Assembly (NCBI GenBank): GCA_947643715.1
Contig: CANRXB010000008.1
Location: 1-64,000, forward strand
Source of the DNA: an uncultured bacterium
GTDB taxonomy: Bacteria; Bacillota; Clostridia; Oscillospirales; Oscillospiraceae
DNA: 64,000 nucleotides
Reading direction: 5' to 3'
The notes under the pieces: generated by a model
Seen by the model: only the letters and a program-made list of their open reading frames with translations
Told to the model about the DNA's origin: nothing
Database searches by the model: none
Shown: positions 20,279-29,559 of the stretch, piece after piece
Layout of the letters: every line of letters begins with the position of its first letter
Position numbering within the stretch: position 1 is the stretch's first letter
Program-made: the position numbers and the translations under genes

Positions 20279-20779
20279 TCAGAACTTCTTCAGCCGGTCG
20301 CGCTGCTCGTAGACCTGGGCGGCCTCGCGCACCAGGCCGGCGGCGGTCTTGGCGCCGTACTTCTGGTCCAGTTCGTTGGCGATGTCCAGCAGCTCCTGCT
20401 TGGTGGAGCGGTAGGGGCGCAGGGCGTTGTAGATCTCCAGCAGGCGGTCGTCGGGCACGGCGATCAGCTCGGCGGCGCGGCGCAGGTTGCCCGCGAAAGC
20501 CTCGCGGTTGACCGATTCCGCCACCTGGGCCTGATATTCCAGGGTCTCGGGGGAGATGCGCATGTCGTCGGCAGTGAGCTCGCCGCTGAGCACCTTCTCA
20601 TAGCTCAGGCTGCTGAACGGCTTGCCGGTGGGGGTCTTGATCTTGCCGGACTCCTTCTCGGCCAAGGGATAGTTGGCGGCGGTCATCCTGCCGCCGGGCG
20701 CGGCGGGAGCGGGAACACCTTTGCTCATGGCGTTCATGACCTGCTCCACGATCTGCTTCATCAAGAGTTCCTGATCCAT
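20279..20779 (-). CDS. pduE: Propanediol dehydratase small subunit
   Basis: MDQELLMKQIVEQVMNAM...YPLAEKESGKIKTPTGKPFSSLSYEKVLSGELTADDMRISPETLEYQAQVAE; start at 20779. Confidence 0.94.
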   Translation of the reverse strand: MDQELLMKQIVEQVMNAMSKGVPAPAAPGGRMTAANYPLAEKESGKIKTPTGKPFSSLSYEKVLSGELTADDMRISPETLEYQAQVAESVNREAFAGNLRRAAELIAVPDDRLLEIYNALRPYRSTKQELLDIANELDQKYGAKTAAGLVREAAQVYEQRDRLKKF

Positions 20780-20793
20780 GTTCCTGCCTCCCT

Positions 20794-21459
20794 TTATTTG
20801 AACGAAACGGTGACGGCCTGAGGCTTCTTGTCCCGGTCGCAGTGCTCGGTCTCCTTGATGTGGAGCAGCGCGGCGATGGCCTGATAGGTGGGGCGGGCCA
20901 TCTGATCGTTGCGCACGGGCACCGGAGTGGGGGCCTCGCCCTTGGCGTACTTGGCGGCGTTCTTGCCGATCTGACGGAAGGTGTCCATCTCGATCAGCGG
21001 CGCCTGAGAGAACAGCTCCAGGTTGCTCAGGGGGGGCAGATCCTTCTGATGGATGACCGTGGTCCCCTTGGACTGGATGCCGATGCCGATGCCGGAGCCA
21101 GAGTACTCGGCGGCGTCGTGGGCGATGAAGGACACGTCGGAGGTGCGGAACACCCGGATCAGGCGCCACTTCATGCCCTCTTCCTCGATGCCGGCGATGA
21201 TCTCCCGCAGCACCTTGCTGTGGGGCTGGTGGATGATGGTCTCATGCTGGTACACGCCGAAGGCGGGGGCCAGGCCGATGACCACCTCGTCGGGGGCCAC
21301 GCCCTTGGCGGCCTCGCCGGTGTCGGCCAGGGACATCTCGCCCGCCTGCAGGGTGCTGACGGCGGGAGCGGCCTTGGCGGCGGGAGCGGTCGAGGCGGCG
21401 CCCATCTCCTTGAGGACCTCTTCGATCACACTGCGAAGCATATTTTCATCAAAATTCAT
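20794..21459 (-). CDS. pduD: Propanediol dehydratase medium subunit
   Basis: [61 protein letters not shown]. Confidence 0.95.
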   Translation of the reverse strand: MNFDENMLRSVIEEVLKEMGAASTAPAAKAAPAVSTLQAGEMSLADTGEAAKGVAPDEVVIGLAPAFGVYQHETIIHQPHSKVLREIIAGIEEEGMKWRLIRVFRTSDVSFIAHDAAEYSGSGIGIGIQSKGTTVIHQKDLPPLSNLELFSQAPLIEMDTFRQIGKNAAKYAKGEAPTPVPVRNDQMARPTYQAIAALLHIKETEHCDRDKKPQAVTVSFK

Positions 21460-21477
21460 AGTTCGACCCTCCCTCTG

Positions 21478-23139
21478 TCAGATGTCTTCCGGGCGGATGG
21501 CGTTGGGGATGTTCTTGATCTGCTCCCAGCGCTCCTCGCTGAGCTGATAGCCGGTCATGGGACCATGATAGTCGTTGGGGGCGTTCACGCCGGAATAGAC
21601 GTGGAAGTCCTTGTCGAAGATGGAGGCGGTGTGCAGATAGTCGCCGGCCACCTTCTGTCGTAGCATGTTGTAGATGTTCTGGGCCACGTCGGGGAAGCCG
21701 GCCCGGTCCAGCGCCTTGACGAAGTCCACGCCGGTGACTTTCCGGGCCATCATGTCCTCGATGGCCTTCAGGTCCTCGTTGACGTTGCGGTCGGGCATGT
21801 CCTCGGAACCGCGGGCATAGGTGGCGGCCTCCACTTCCTCGTCGGTGATGGGGGGCAGGCCCAGCTCGCGGAACATCCCCTGGAGGGCGCGGGCGGCCTT
21901 GTTGCGGGCCTTGATCACGTCGTCCTCCTTGACGGGCTGCAGGCCGCCGTCGATCCTCATGTCGCGCTGGATGATGTTCCAGTCGTCGTAGTCGTCGGCG
22001 TCCCAGTTGGAGCCCGCGAACATGTTGTCGTAGTTGGGGGTGGCGGAGTAGCCGGAGCAGATGTAGTCGGTGCCGGAGAAGAGCTGGGGCACGCTGCGGG
22101 CCACCCGGCGCAGGTCGGAATGGGTGAAGGTCTGGTCGTTGGAGGTGGTGGACTCCAGATCCAGCAGCATGGCGATCAGGTTCTCGGCGGCGATGGCGCG
22201 GATGCCGCCGGGCACGCCCGCGGGCACGCCCACGCAGGACACGGAGCCGTTCTGGGTGCCCTGCACGCCGGCGCCCTTGGTGACGGCCAGGCAGCGGGCC
22301 TCCAGGTACAGCATGGACTTGCCCTCGGCATAGCCCATCTGGACCTCGGAGCCGGTGCCGGAGGTGAAGCGCATCTTCAGGCCGCGGCTGGCGTAGCAGC
22401 TGGCCAGGAACGCCTTGGAGTAGGGGGTGTCGTCGCCGTCCATGAACACGGGCTCGGTGCCGTAGACGGAGATGGTCTCGGCGTAGGTGGTGAAGCCGCG
22501 CATACCGAGCTGGAGCTCGGTGGCTTCTTCCAGGGCGCACTGGGTCATGATGCCGGGACGGCCCGCCTGAGCGCCCACGAACAGGGCCATGGCGTTGAAG
22601 GGGGCGTAACGGGCGATGCCCACGGTGGTCTCCATCTCGGCGAAGCCGCGCACGGCGGCCTCGGCGGCGTCGGCGGCGATCTGGACGGGATTGTCCTTCA
22701 CGTTGGTGACGTGGCACTGGTTGGCCGGCATCAGGCGGGCGCGCATCTTGGTCATGCCCATCATGATCTCCACGATGGTCAGCTTGCCCACGATCTCGGT
22801 CAGCTTGGCGGGGGTGACAGACAGCGTGATGTCCAGGATCTCGTCCCGGGAGACGTTGATGTCCACGATCTTCCGGGCGATCTCCAGGGAATCGATGGAC
22901 ATGGCCTTCTCCGCGTTGTCCAGCCGGATGGCGTGGTCGGCGATGAAGGTGTCCAGCATGTCGAAGTCGGCGCGGCGCTTGCCGTCCATCTCCACCACGC
23001 GGCCGTTCTCGATCTTGATGCTGGGCTTGGGGTCGAAGGGGCTGTTCATGGCGATCAGGCCGACCTCAGGCCACTCCTGTACGTACCCGTCCTGGTTGAC
23101 CGGGCGGGCTGCCAGAGCTTCAAAACGCTTAGATTTCAT
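21478..23139 (-). CDS. pduC: Propanediol dehydratase large subunit (B12-dependent)
   Basis: MKSKRFEALAARPVNQDGYVQEWPEVGLIAMNSPFDPKPSIKIENGRVVEMDGK...; 553 aa. Confidence 0.97.
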   Translation of the reverse strand: MKSKRFEALAARPVNQDGYVQEWPEVGLIAMNSPFDPKPSIKIENGRVVEMDGKRRADFDMLDTFIADHAIRLDNAEKAMSIDSLEIARKIVDINVSRDEILDITLSVTPAKLTEIVGKLTIVEIMMGMTKMRARLMPANQCHVTNVKDNPVQIAADAAEAAVRGFAEMETTVGIARYAPFNAMALFVGAQAGRPGIMTQCALEEATELQLGMRGFTTYAETISVYGTEPVFMDGDDTPYSKAFLASCYASRGLKMRFTSGTGSEVQMGYAEGKSMLYLEARCLAVTKGAGVQGTQNGSVSCVGVPAGVPGGIRAIAAENLIAMLLDLESTTSNDQTFTHSDLRRVARSVPQLFSGTDYICSGYSATPNYDNMFAGSNWDADDYDDWNIIQRDMRIDGGLQPVKEDDVIKARNKAARALQGMFRELGLPPITDEEVEAATYARGSEDMPDRNVNEDLKAIEDMMARKVTGVDFVKALDRAGFPDVAQNIYNMLRQKVAGDYLHTASIFDKDFHVYSGVNAPNDYHGPMTGYQLSEERWEQIKNIPNAIRPEDI

Positions 23140-23164
23140 AGCTTATGCTCCTTCCCGGCTGATC

Positions 23165-23974
23165 TCAAATGATGTAGGGGGTAGTGGTGGACTTGAGCTC
23201 CTCGTCGGGGGCCAGGGTCTTGAGGAGCTGGATGCCCACGTCGCGGGCGGCGATGATGGCCTGCTTCACGGCGCCGGAGTCGCCGGAGAAGAAGAAGTTG
23301 ACCTCGTTGGAATAGCTGGTGCCGCCGTTGCCGGGGGTGGCGATGGCCACCGCGTCGATGGTAGCGGCCTTGGCGGCGGTATCGGCCAGGACGATGCCGA
23401 TGCCGGCGGGGGCGCCCACGGTGATGCCGAAGCTCTTGCCGATGGGGGCGCCGAAGGCTTTGTTCAGGGCGTAGGAGGCCCGGGCGGTGTACTGGAACTC
23501 CAGATGGCCGGCGCTGTTGCCGTACACGTCGCCGAAGGTGCGCTCCAGCTCGCGCAGGGCGACCTCGACGGCCCGGCGCACGTCGGAAACGTCCTCAGCG
23601 CCGAACACGATCAGGGAGCCGTGGCCCGCGCCGCCCTCGGTGTCGCGGGGGCACTCGATCATCAGGATCTCGCTGTTGGTGGCCTTGACGGCCTCATCGG
23701 CGGCGAACACCTGAGGGCCGGCGCCGGTGCGGTCGCTGAGGATGCCGATGGCGCGGTATTTGGGATCGATCTTCAGCGCCTCGTGCACCTGATGGTCCAC
23801 GTTGGCGATGACCAGACCGATGGTGTGGCCGATGGCGGTGCCGACATACTCGGTCAGGTTGCAGGAAGGGGCGGCTTTCTCGCAGCACTGCGGGGCGGGG
23901 GCGGAGGAGCCGATCTTCTTCATGACCTCGTCCATGACCTTGCTGACCAATTCATCCATGTGTTTTCCCTCCAT
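23165..23974 (-). CDS. pduB: Tandem-BMC shell protein PduB
   Basis: MDELVSKVMDEVMKKIG N-terminal helix; EYVGTAIGHTIGLVIANVDHQVHEALKIDPKYRAIGILSDRTGAGPQVFAADEAVKATN. Confidence 0.95.
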   Translation of the reverse strand: MEGKHMDELVSKVMDEVMKKIGSSAPAPQCCEKAAPSCNLTEYVGTAIGHTIGLVIANVDHQVHEALKIDPKYRAIGILSDRTGAGPQVFAADEAVKATNSEILMIECPRDTEGGAGHGSLIVFGAEDVSDVRRAVEVALRELERTFGDVYGNSAGHLEFQYTARASYALNKAFGAPIGKSFGITVGAPAGIGIVLADTAAKAATIDAVAIATPGNGGTSYSNEVNFFFSGDSGAVKQAIIAARDVGIQLLKTLAPDEELKSTTTPYII

Positions 23975-24031
23975 ATGATATCGTTATATCGTCGTTATGA
24001 TCTGGGGCGTATGCTGGGGGAGCGGTCCGCA

Positions 24032-24310
24032 TCATTCCATGTGGGGCAGGATCTTCTCCACGTCGGTGTGGGGCCTGGGGATGACATGGACGGAGACGAC
24101 CTCGCCCACCTTCTCTGCGGCCACGGAGCCGGCGTCCACGGACGCTTTCACCGCGCCCACGTCGCCGCGGACCATCACGGTGACCAGGCCGGAGCCGATC
24201 TTCTCGTACCCCACCAAAGCCACGTTGGCGGATTTCACCATAGCGTCAGCGGCCTCGATGGCGCCGACCAGGCCCTTCGTCTCGACCATGCCCAGAGCTT
24301 CCTTCTGCAT
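24032..24310 (-). CDS. pduA: BMC-H hexameric shell protein PduA
   Basis: [58 protein letters not shown]; first gene of the shell/enzyme operon. Confidence 0.95.
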   Translation of the reverse strand: MQKEALGMVETKGLVGAIEAADAMVKSANVALVGYEKIGSGLVTVMVRGDVGAVKASVDAGSVAAEKVGEVVSVHVIPRPHTDVEKILPHME

Positions 24311-24526
24311 AATGCTGCCTCCTTCGATTTTTTGATGGCCTGCGGCGTATCCTGCCGCCCTCGGGCAGCTTCGGCATACGCGGGCCTACCATGTTACATT
24401 ATACAGAAGGGCGCACGTCGTTTTCTTGACCCCAGCAGGTACTTTTTTGTCCATTCTCTCTAAACGAAAAATCGGCCTGTCCGCGCAGATCCGACGTTTC
24501 CGCCAAGATCTTTTGGCGAAACGCCG

Positions 24527-24558
24527 CGCAGCCCTGCCGCGTGCGCGGCAGGGCTGCG
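24527..24558 (-). terminator. Hairpin downstream of pduQ
   Basis: cgcagccctgccgcg-tg-cgcggcagggctgcg near-perfect inverted repeat between pduQ and pduA; no strong U-tract. Confidence 0.5.
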
Positions 24559-24615
24559 TCCAAAAGTCCCGATCTCGGGCGTTCTTTCGCTTTTCTTGGG
24601 CAGATCGGCGTGGAT

Positions 24616-25755
24616 TCATTCCATGATCTGAGCCAGCAGCTTCTCCACCTGGGCCGCCTCCACGGGCCTTGGATTGGTGGCGGTGGTGGCGTCGGCCAGG
24701 GCGGCGTCCACCAGCTCCCCGCGCAGCTCCTTGACTTTGGACAGGTCCACGCCCTGCTCCTTCAGGGTGGCGGGGATCTTGATCTTCCGGTTGAGCCGCT
24801 CCACCTCGCGGATGAGGTTGGTGACCCCCAGGCGCACGTTGGGAGCGGGCAGGTCCAGCACCTTGGCCATGCGCTGGTATTTCCTCGCCGCCACGCAGTA
24901 CTCGCCCTTGTGCACGGTGGTCAGGTCCGCGTTGAAAGCCAAGATCTTGGGCAGGAGGATGGCGTTGATCCGCCCGTGGGCGATGTGCAGCTTGCCGCCG
25001 ATGGCGTGGGCCATGCCGTGGTTCAGCCCAAGCCCGGCGGAGTTGAACGCCAGCCCCGCCATGCAGGAGGCGTTGTGCATCTTCTCCCGGGCCAGCAGGT
25101 CGGCGCCGTCGGCCACGGCCAGGGGCAGGAAGCGGAACACCAGGGACACCGCTTTCTCACACATGGCGTCGGAGAAATCGTTATAGCCGGTGGACACATA
25201 GGCTTCCAGGGCGTGGGTGAGCACGTCCATCCCCGCGTCGGCAGTGACCGCGGGGGGAGCGGAGACGGTGAGCTCCGGGTCCAGTATGGCCACCATGGGC
25301 CGCAGGGCCTGGCTGTTCAAGGGATACTTGACGCCCCGGGCCTTGTCGGTGATGACGGCGTAGTCCGTCACTTCCGACCCGGTGCCGCTGGTGGTGGGGA
25401 CGGCGAAGCACTCCATCTTGTCGGTGTCCACGTCCAGCGCTTGCTTGGCCACCGCGCGGATGGCCTTGGCCGCGTCGATGGTGGAGCCGCCGCCCACAGC
25501 GATCACCGCCTGGGCCTGGCAGGCGCGGAACGCCTCCACCCCCGCGGTCACCACCTCGATGGGAGGGTCGGGCACCACGCCGTCGAAAACGCTCGCCGTG
25601 CAGCGCGTGAGGTAGGAAGCCACTTTGTCCGCCACTCCGAGCTGGGCCATGAAGCGGTCCGTCACGATCAGGACCCGCTTGTCCTCCACCCTGCGAAGAC
25701 GTTCCAGGGCGCCCTCTCCGAAAAAGATCCTGGTACTGAAGCTGAATTCCTGCAT
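24616..25755 (-). CDS. pduQ: Iron-containing alcohol dehydrogenase (PduQ-type)
   Basis: FSTRIFFGEGALERL...AVGGGSTIDAAKAI...PTTSGTGSEVTDYAVITDK...GLNHGMAHAIGG. Confidence 0.9.
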   Translation of the reverse strand: MQEFSFSTRIFFGEGALERLRRVEDKRVLIVTDRFMAQLGVADKVASYLTRCTASVFDGVVPDPPIEVVTAGVEAFRACQAQAVIAVGGGSTIDAAKAIRAVAKQALDVDTDKMECFAVPTTSGTGSEVTDYAVITDKARGVKYPLNSQALRPMVAILDPELTVSAPPAVTADAGMDVLTHALEAYVSTGYNDFSDAMCEKAVSLVFRFLPLAVADGADLLAREKMHNASCMAGLAFNSAGLGLNHGMAHAIGGKLHIAHGRINAILLPKILAFNADLTTVHKGEYCVAARKYQRMAKVLDLPAPNVRLGVTNLIREVERLNRKIKIPATLKEQGVDLSKVKELRGELVDAALADATTATNPRPVEAAQVEKLLAQIME

Positions 25756-25786
25756 AATGACCCTCCATGCTCCGGAGGGCAGGGCT

Positions 25787-26875
25787 TCAATGCGGGAGCC
25801 CTCCGTCCCCCGCGAAAGCCGGCCTCCGGTCTTGTTGGTGCCGCTCCCGGTATTCCGTGGGGGTGAGCCCCACCTTCTTCTTGAACGCCTTGCCGAAATA
25901 GTTGGTCTCGCTGTAGGACAGTTCGTAGGCGATGTTGATCACCGGCATGTCCGTGTCCGTGAGCATACACTTAGCGGCGCTGATCTTGCCGTCCATCATG
26001 TAGGTGATGAAGTTCACCCCGGTGATCCGCTTGAAGAACTTGCTGAAATAGCTGGAGCTCATGCTGGCGTACTCCGCCGCCTCATCCAGACCGATGCCCT
26101 CCTTGATGTTCCGGTCCACATAGTTGAGCACCCGCTGTTCGTCGCTGACGTGATAGCCCCGGTCCTCGTCGATGGCGTCGAAGATGATGCCCCACATCTT
26201 CTCGAAGACGGAGAAGCTGTCGTGCTTGCGGCCCTGCTGGTCAAACCTGAGCCGGAAGCGTTCGATGACGGCGGACAGCTTGAGCTGGGCGGAGGGACCC
26301 AGGGGGCTGCCCAGCCGGGCCAGGCCCTCGGCGAAGGAGGCCGCGCTGAAGCGTATCACATCTATATCATCCGTTCCCTGATAGAGAGAATCAAGGTAAT
26401 CTTTTGTGGTGTTGATGCACTTTTTGTAGCAGAAGGACTGCATATGCTCGGTGGCCAGCTTCAAGTACCGCTCCCGGTGTTCCTTCTCCCACTCGCCGGC
26501 CGGCTTGGAGCCCGGCTGCATCATGACCGCCGCCGCCGCGATCAGCCAGGCGGGCCGGTAAGGCTTGAGCAGATAGTCCTGCACCCCCAGCCGCCACACG
26601 TTGGCCACGATGTCGCTGCGCCGCCCCGTGGAGGTGACCAGGATCGGCAGGTCGGGGGCCAGCTCCTTGGCGGACATGATCGTGTTGCAGTGGTCCGCGT
26701 CGAACCAGGGCACGTCCGCGATGAGCAGGCAGAACAGGCCCTGCCCCAGCAGGTCCAGGGCCTGCCGGGGGACGGTCGCCGGGACGACCTCCGTCTTTGG
26801 CAGCCCGTCGGACAGGATCTTGCGGATGTTCTCCCGCTCCAGGCGGTTCTCGTTCAAGATCAGGATGCGGCTCAT
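25787..26875 (-). CDS. Response regulator with AraC-type DNA-binding domain
   Basis: MSRILILNENRLERENIRKIL receiver; C-terminal YASMSSSYFSKFFKRITGVNFITYMMDGKISAAKCMLTDTDMPVINIAYELSYSETNYFGKAFKKKVGLTPTEYR. Confidence 0.92.
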   Translation of the reverse strand: MSRILILNENRLERENIRKILSDGLPKTEVVPATVPRQALDLLGQGLFCLLIADVPWFDADHCNTIMSAKELAPDLPILVTSTGRRSDIVANVWRLGVQDYLLKPYRPAWLIAAAAVMMQPGSKPAGEWEKEHRERYLKLATEHMQSFCYKKCINTTKDYLDSLYQGTDDIDVIRFSAASFAEGLARLGSPLGPSAQLKLSAVIERFRLRFDQQGRKHDSFSVFEKMWGIIFDAIDEDRGYHVSDEQRVLNYVDRNIKEGIGLDEAAEYASMSSSYFSKFFKRITGVNFITYMMDGKISAAKCMLTDTDMPVINIAYELSYSETNYFGKAFKKKVGLTPTEYRERHQQDRRPAFAGDGGLPH

Positions 26876-26915
26876 TTTTTTGACACGCCCCTCCCATCGT
26901 TGTGGACGCCGGCCC

Positions 26916-28112
26916 TCACCGCCATTTCAGCGGCAGCTTCAGCCGGATGGCATAGCCGGCCTGTCCGTCGCTCCTGTGGCCGATGGTCAGGTCGCAGCGT
27001 TTGCCCATGACCCGTTTCAAACTCCTGTTGAGATCGCGCAGGGAAACGTGCTCCTTCGCCAGATATTCGTCCGCCCGGTTCTCCATCTCCTCCGGGGTCA
27101 CGCTCTCGCTGTTGGCCTGCACCTGGACGAGCAGGTCCTTCCCGCTCTCCTCCGCGAAGATGTCGATCCTGCGCCGGTCCTCCTCGCCCCGGAAGGACTG
27201 GAGGGTCATCTCGATGATGGGACGGAAGACCAGGAAGGGGCAGTTGGCGCCCCAATACTGCTTGGCCACCGATCGGCTGTGCTCCAGGGTCTCCCCCCAC
27301 CACGCCTTTTGGATGCGCAGCAGCGCCTCAGCGTAATCCAGTTCCTCGCCCAAGGTGGACAGCTTGCGGTCGGTGTCGCTGGTGTAGCGGATGATGTCCG
27401 AGAAATCCAAGGCGACGGCCCCGGTGCGGTCCGCGCCCTCTTGGTAGGCGAGCTGGGTGATGAGGTTCATGATGAAAAAGAACTGGTCGGATCCCTCCTG
27501 GAAGAGCACGGCACCGTGCTCCGGCCTGCGCACGGCCTGCTCCGGATCGGGCCGGGCCGCACGCTCCTCCTGCTCCGCATCGCAGCCCTCCCCCTGGCCG
27601 CGGCGGTCCCGCATGGCGTAGAGGATCATGTCCCGCACCACCTGGACCGAGGCCAGCAGCTTGTCGTAGGTGAACTCCCGCACCTGACGGTACGCGTCCG
27701 CCATGGCCTCGTCCTTGTGCCAGTTGGCCCGGGGCAGGATGTATTCCAGCTCCCGTTCCTCCGCGTCCGTCAGCCGCACCTGCCCGCCCATCACCGAGCC
27801 CAGGTAGTTATCGTCCAGGATCAGGGGCACGGCGAAGTCCACCAGATCCGCATGACAACGGTATATGTAGGGCTGGCCTGTGATGGCGGAGTGGAGGCCG
27901 CCGTGGGCGTCGCACTGCTCGCACATCTCGGAGAAGCCCTGTAGCTCCCGGCCCAGGGCGCAGTGGTCGGTGAAGCCGCTGTATCTGGTGATGGGGCGTC
28001 CTTTATAGTCCACCGTGACGAAGGCCAGCCCCATGGCCTTGGAGCACTTGTCCTGGATGGACTGGAGCAGCTCGATGTTGACCTGATCGGATATCCGTTT
28101 GAACTCTCCCAC
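26916..28112 (-). CDS. PocR-domain sensor histidine kinase
   Basis: N-terminal PocR ligand domain (LLQSIQDKCSKAMGLAFVTVDYKGRPITRYSGFTDHCALGRELQGFSEMCEQCDAHGGLHSA) plus kinase-like C-terminus; adjacent to AraC-type regulator and pduQ. Confidence 0.85.
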   Translation of the reverse strand: MGEFKRISDQVNIELLQSIQDKCSKAMGLAFVTVDYKGRPITRYSGFTDHCALGRELQGFSEMCEQCDAHGGLHSAITGQPYIYRCHADLVDFAVPLILDDNYLGSVMGGQVRLTDAEERELEYILPRANWHKDEAMADAYRQVREFTYDKLLASVQVVRDMILYAMRDRRGQGEGCDAEQEERAARPDPEQAVRRPEHGAVLFQEGSDQFFFIMNLITQLAYQEGADRTGAVALDFSDIIRYTSDTDRKLSTLGEELDYAEALLRIQKAWWGETLEHSRSVAKQYWGANCPFLVFRPIIEMTLQSFRGEEDRRRIDIFAEESGKDLLVQVQANSESVTPEEMENRADEYLAKEHVSLRDLNRSLKRVMGKRCDLTIGHRSDGQAGYAIRLKLPLKWR

Positions 28113-28343
28113 GATCTTTCACTCCTCGGGACATGCCCACGCGCCGTTCGTCTGCCGGATATGGACAGACCACCTCTATGATATGAGTCCATTATAGCAA
28201 AATAATACCCACAGGCAATGGCTTTTTTTGTAGGCGGATGGAAATATTTTGTCATATAGGGCTTTTTTTGACTCGAACGTGAAATTGACAAAAACGGCGC
28301 GGCCTTTGGGGGGCCGCGCCGTCCACGGGCGCAAAGATCTGGT

Positions 28344-29327
28344 TCAAAGTGATGCGTCGTCATGCCGCGCGGTCCCTTCCGCGCCCTGTTTTTCCTGTGC
28401 CATTTCCGGTGGGACGGCCTTTTCGTGGCTTTGCCCGACCTCCACGAGTTCTCGATAAGCCCGGCGCTCCAGGGCCGGACGGATCCGTTCCCGGCCGGAC
28501 TGAATCGCGTTTCGGATGCCGCCCGCCCGGTAGGACACCGCGGCCCCGGCGGTGAGCCCGCCGATGACCACGCCACCCGCGATGCCGATCGCGGGGTTCA
28601 CCGCCAGCAGGCCCCCGAACATGAAGTTCAAGGCCACCGCAGCCAGGGACACGAGGCTGAGCAGGCGGGTGTTGCGGTTGATGTTGTTGTTGATGATGGA
28701 GGTATAGGTGTCCAGGTCCTTTATCACGGTGTTCCTGATCAGCTCGTACCGTTCTTCCAGGAACCGGAACTCCAGGGCCACCTGCCCCTGGAGGACGTAG
28801 CTGTTCTGCATCTGCATGGGGAAATAGCCCTTGTCGATGCGGGTGAGGATCTCCTTCATCGCGATGACATGGTCGCCGTATTCGGTGTACTTCCGGCGGA
28901 AGTCCAGGATCTGATAGGTGCCGCTGTTGTCGATGTGGCGGTCCAGCGTGTCCTCCAGCAGCTTCATGTCCTCCATGCCCCGTTCGACGAGGGCGGACAA
29001 ATCGGCGATCTTGAACTGGAGGGCGTACATCAGCGCTTGTCCCAGGTATTTGACGCTGCGCTCCTCCAGGAACTCCCGGAACAGGCCATGGGAGGATTCC
29101 TCGATCACCAGATTGCTCCCGGCCTGCCGCAGCCGCAGCTCTCCCGGTAGGGCGTCGCCCCCATAGGTCAGCTCCAGGGTCAGGCTCTCCTCGTCCCCGA
29201 AGATGCGCTGACGGGACACCGGCTCCCGAATGGGGCCGTGAAAGATGCAGTATCCGCTCTCCTCCAGGCCGGCCCCCTCGGGGTGGCGGCCCCGGTTCAT
29301 GCACTGTAAAAAGATGAGCTCGTCCAT
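28344..29327 (-). CDS. Membrane protein with CorA-like helical architecture
   Basis: Long helical domain then NNNINRNTRLLSLVSLAAVALNFMFGGLLAVNPAIGIAGGVVIGG two TM segments. Confidence 0.45.
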   Translation of the reverse strand: MDELIFLQCMNRGRHPEGAGLEESGYCIFHGPIREPVSRQRIFGDEESLTLELTYGGDALPGELRLRQAGSNLVIEESSHGLFREFLEERSVKYLGQALMYALQFKIADLSALVERGMEDMKLLEDTLDRHIDNSGTYQILDFRRKYTEYGDHVIAMKEILTRIDKGYFPMQMQNSYVLQGQVALEFRFLEERYELIRNTVIKDLDTYTSIINNNINRNTRLLSLVSLAAVALNFMFGGLLAVNPAIGIAGGVVIGGLTAGAAVSYRAGGIRNAIQSGRERIRPALERRAYRELVEVGQSHEKAVPPEMAQEKQGAEGTARHDDASL

Positions 29328-29522
29328 GGGACACCTATGCAGGAACACTGACGCGATCCCTGTGCTTTCTCCCGATTATGGGATAACCTGATCGTGGACA
29401 ATATCATGATCCACCCAAAATGATACGTCAAAAGACCTCCCGGCGCAAGGGATTTTTTTGCCGGCGGGACATCTTTTTCTTCCAGCGCGTGGAGCTTATG
29501 AGGGACGCGGGCCGCAGGGCAT

Positions 29523-29554
29523 GAGAAAGGCCCCGCCGCAGCGGGGCCTTTCTC
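29523..29554 (-). terminator. Intrinsic terminator of NCS2 permease
   Basis: gagaaaggccccgc-cgca-gcggggcctttctc hairpin directly after stop at 29560. Confidence 0.75.
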
Positions 29555-29559
29555 GCAGG

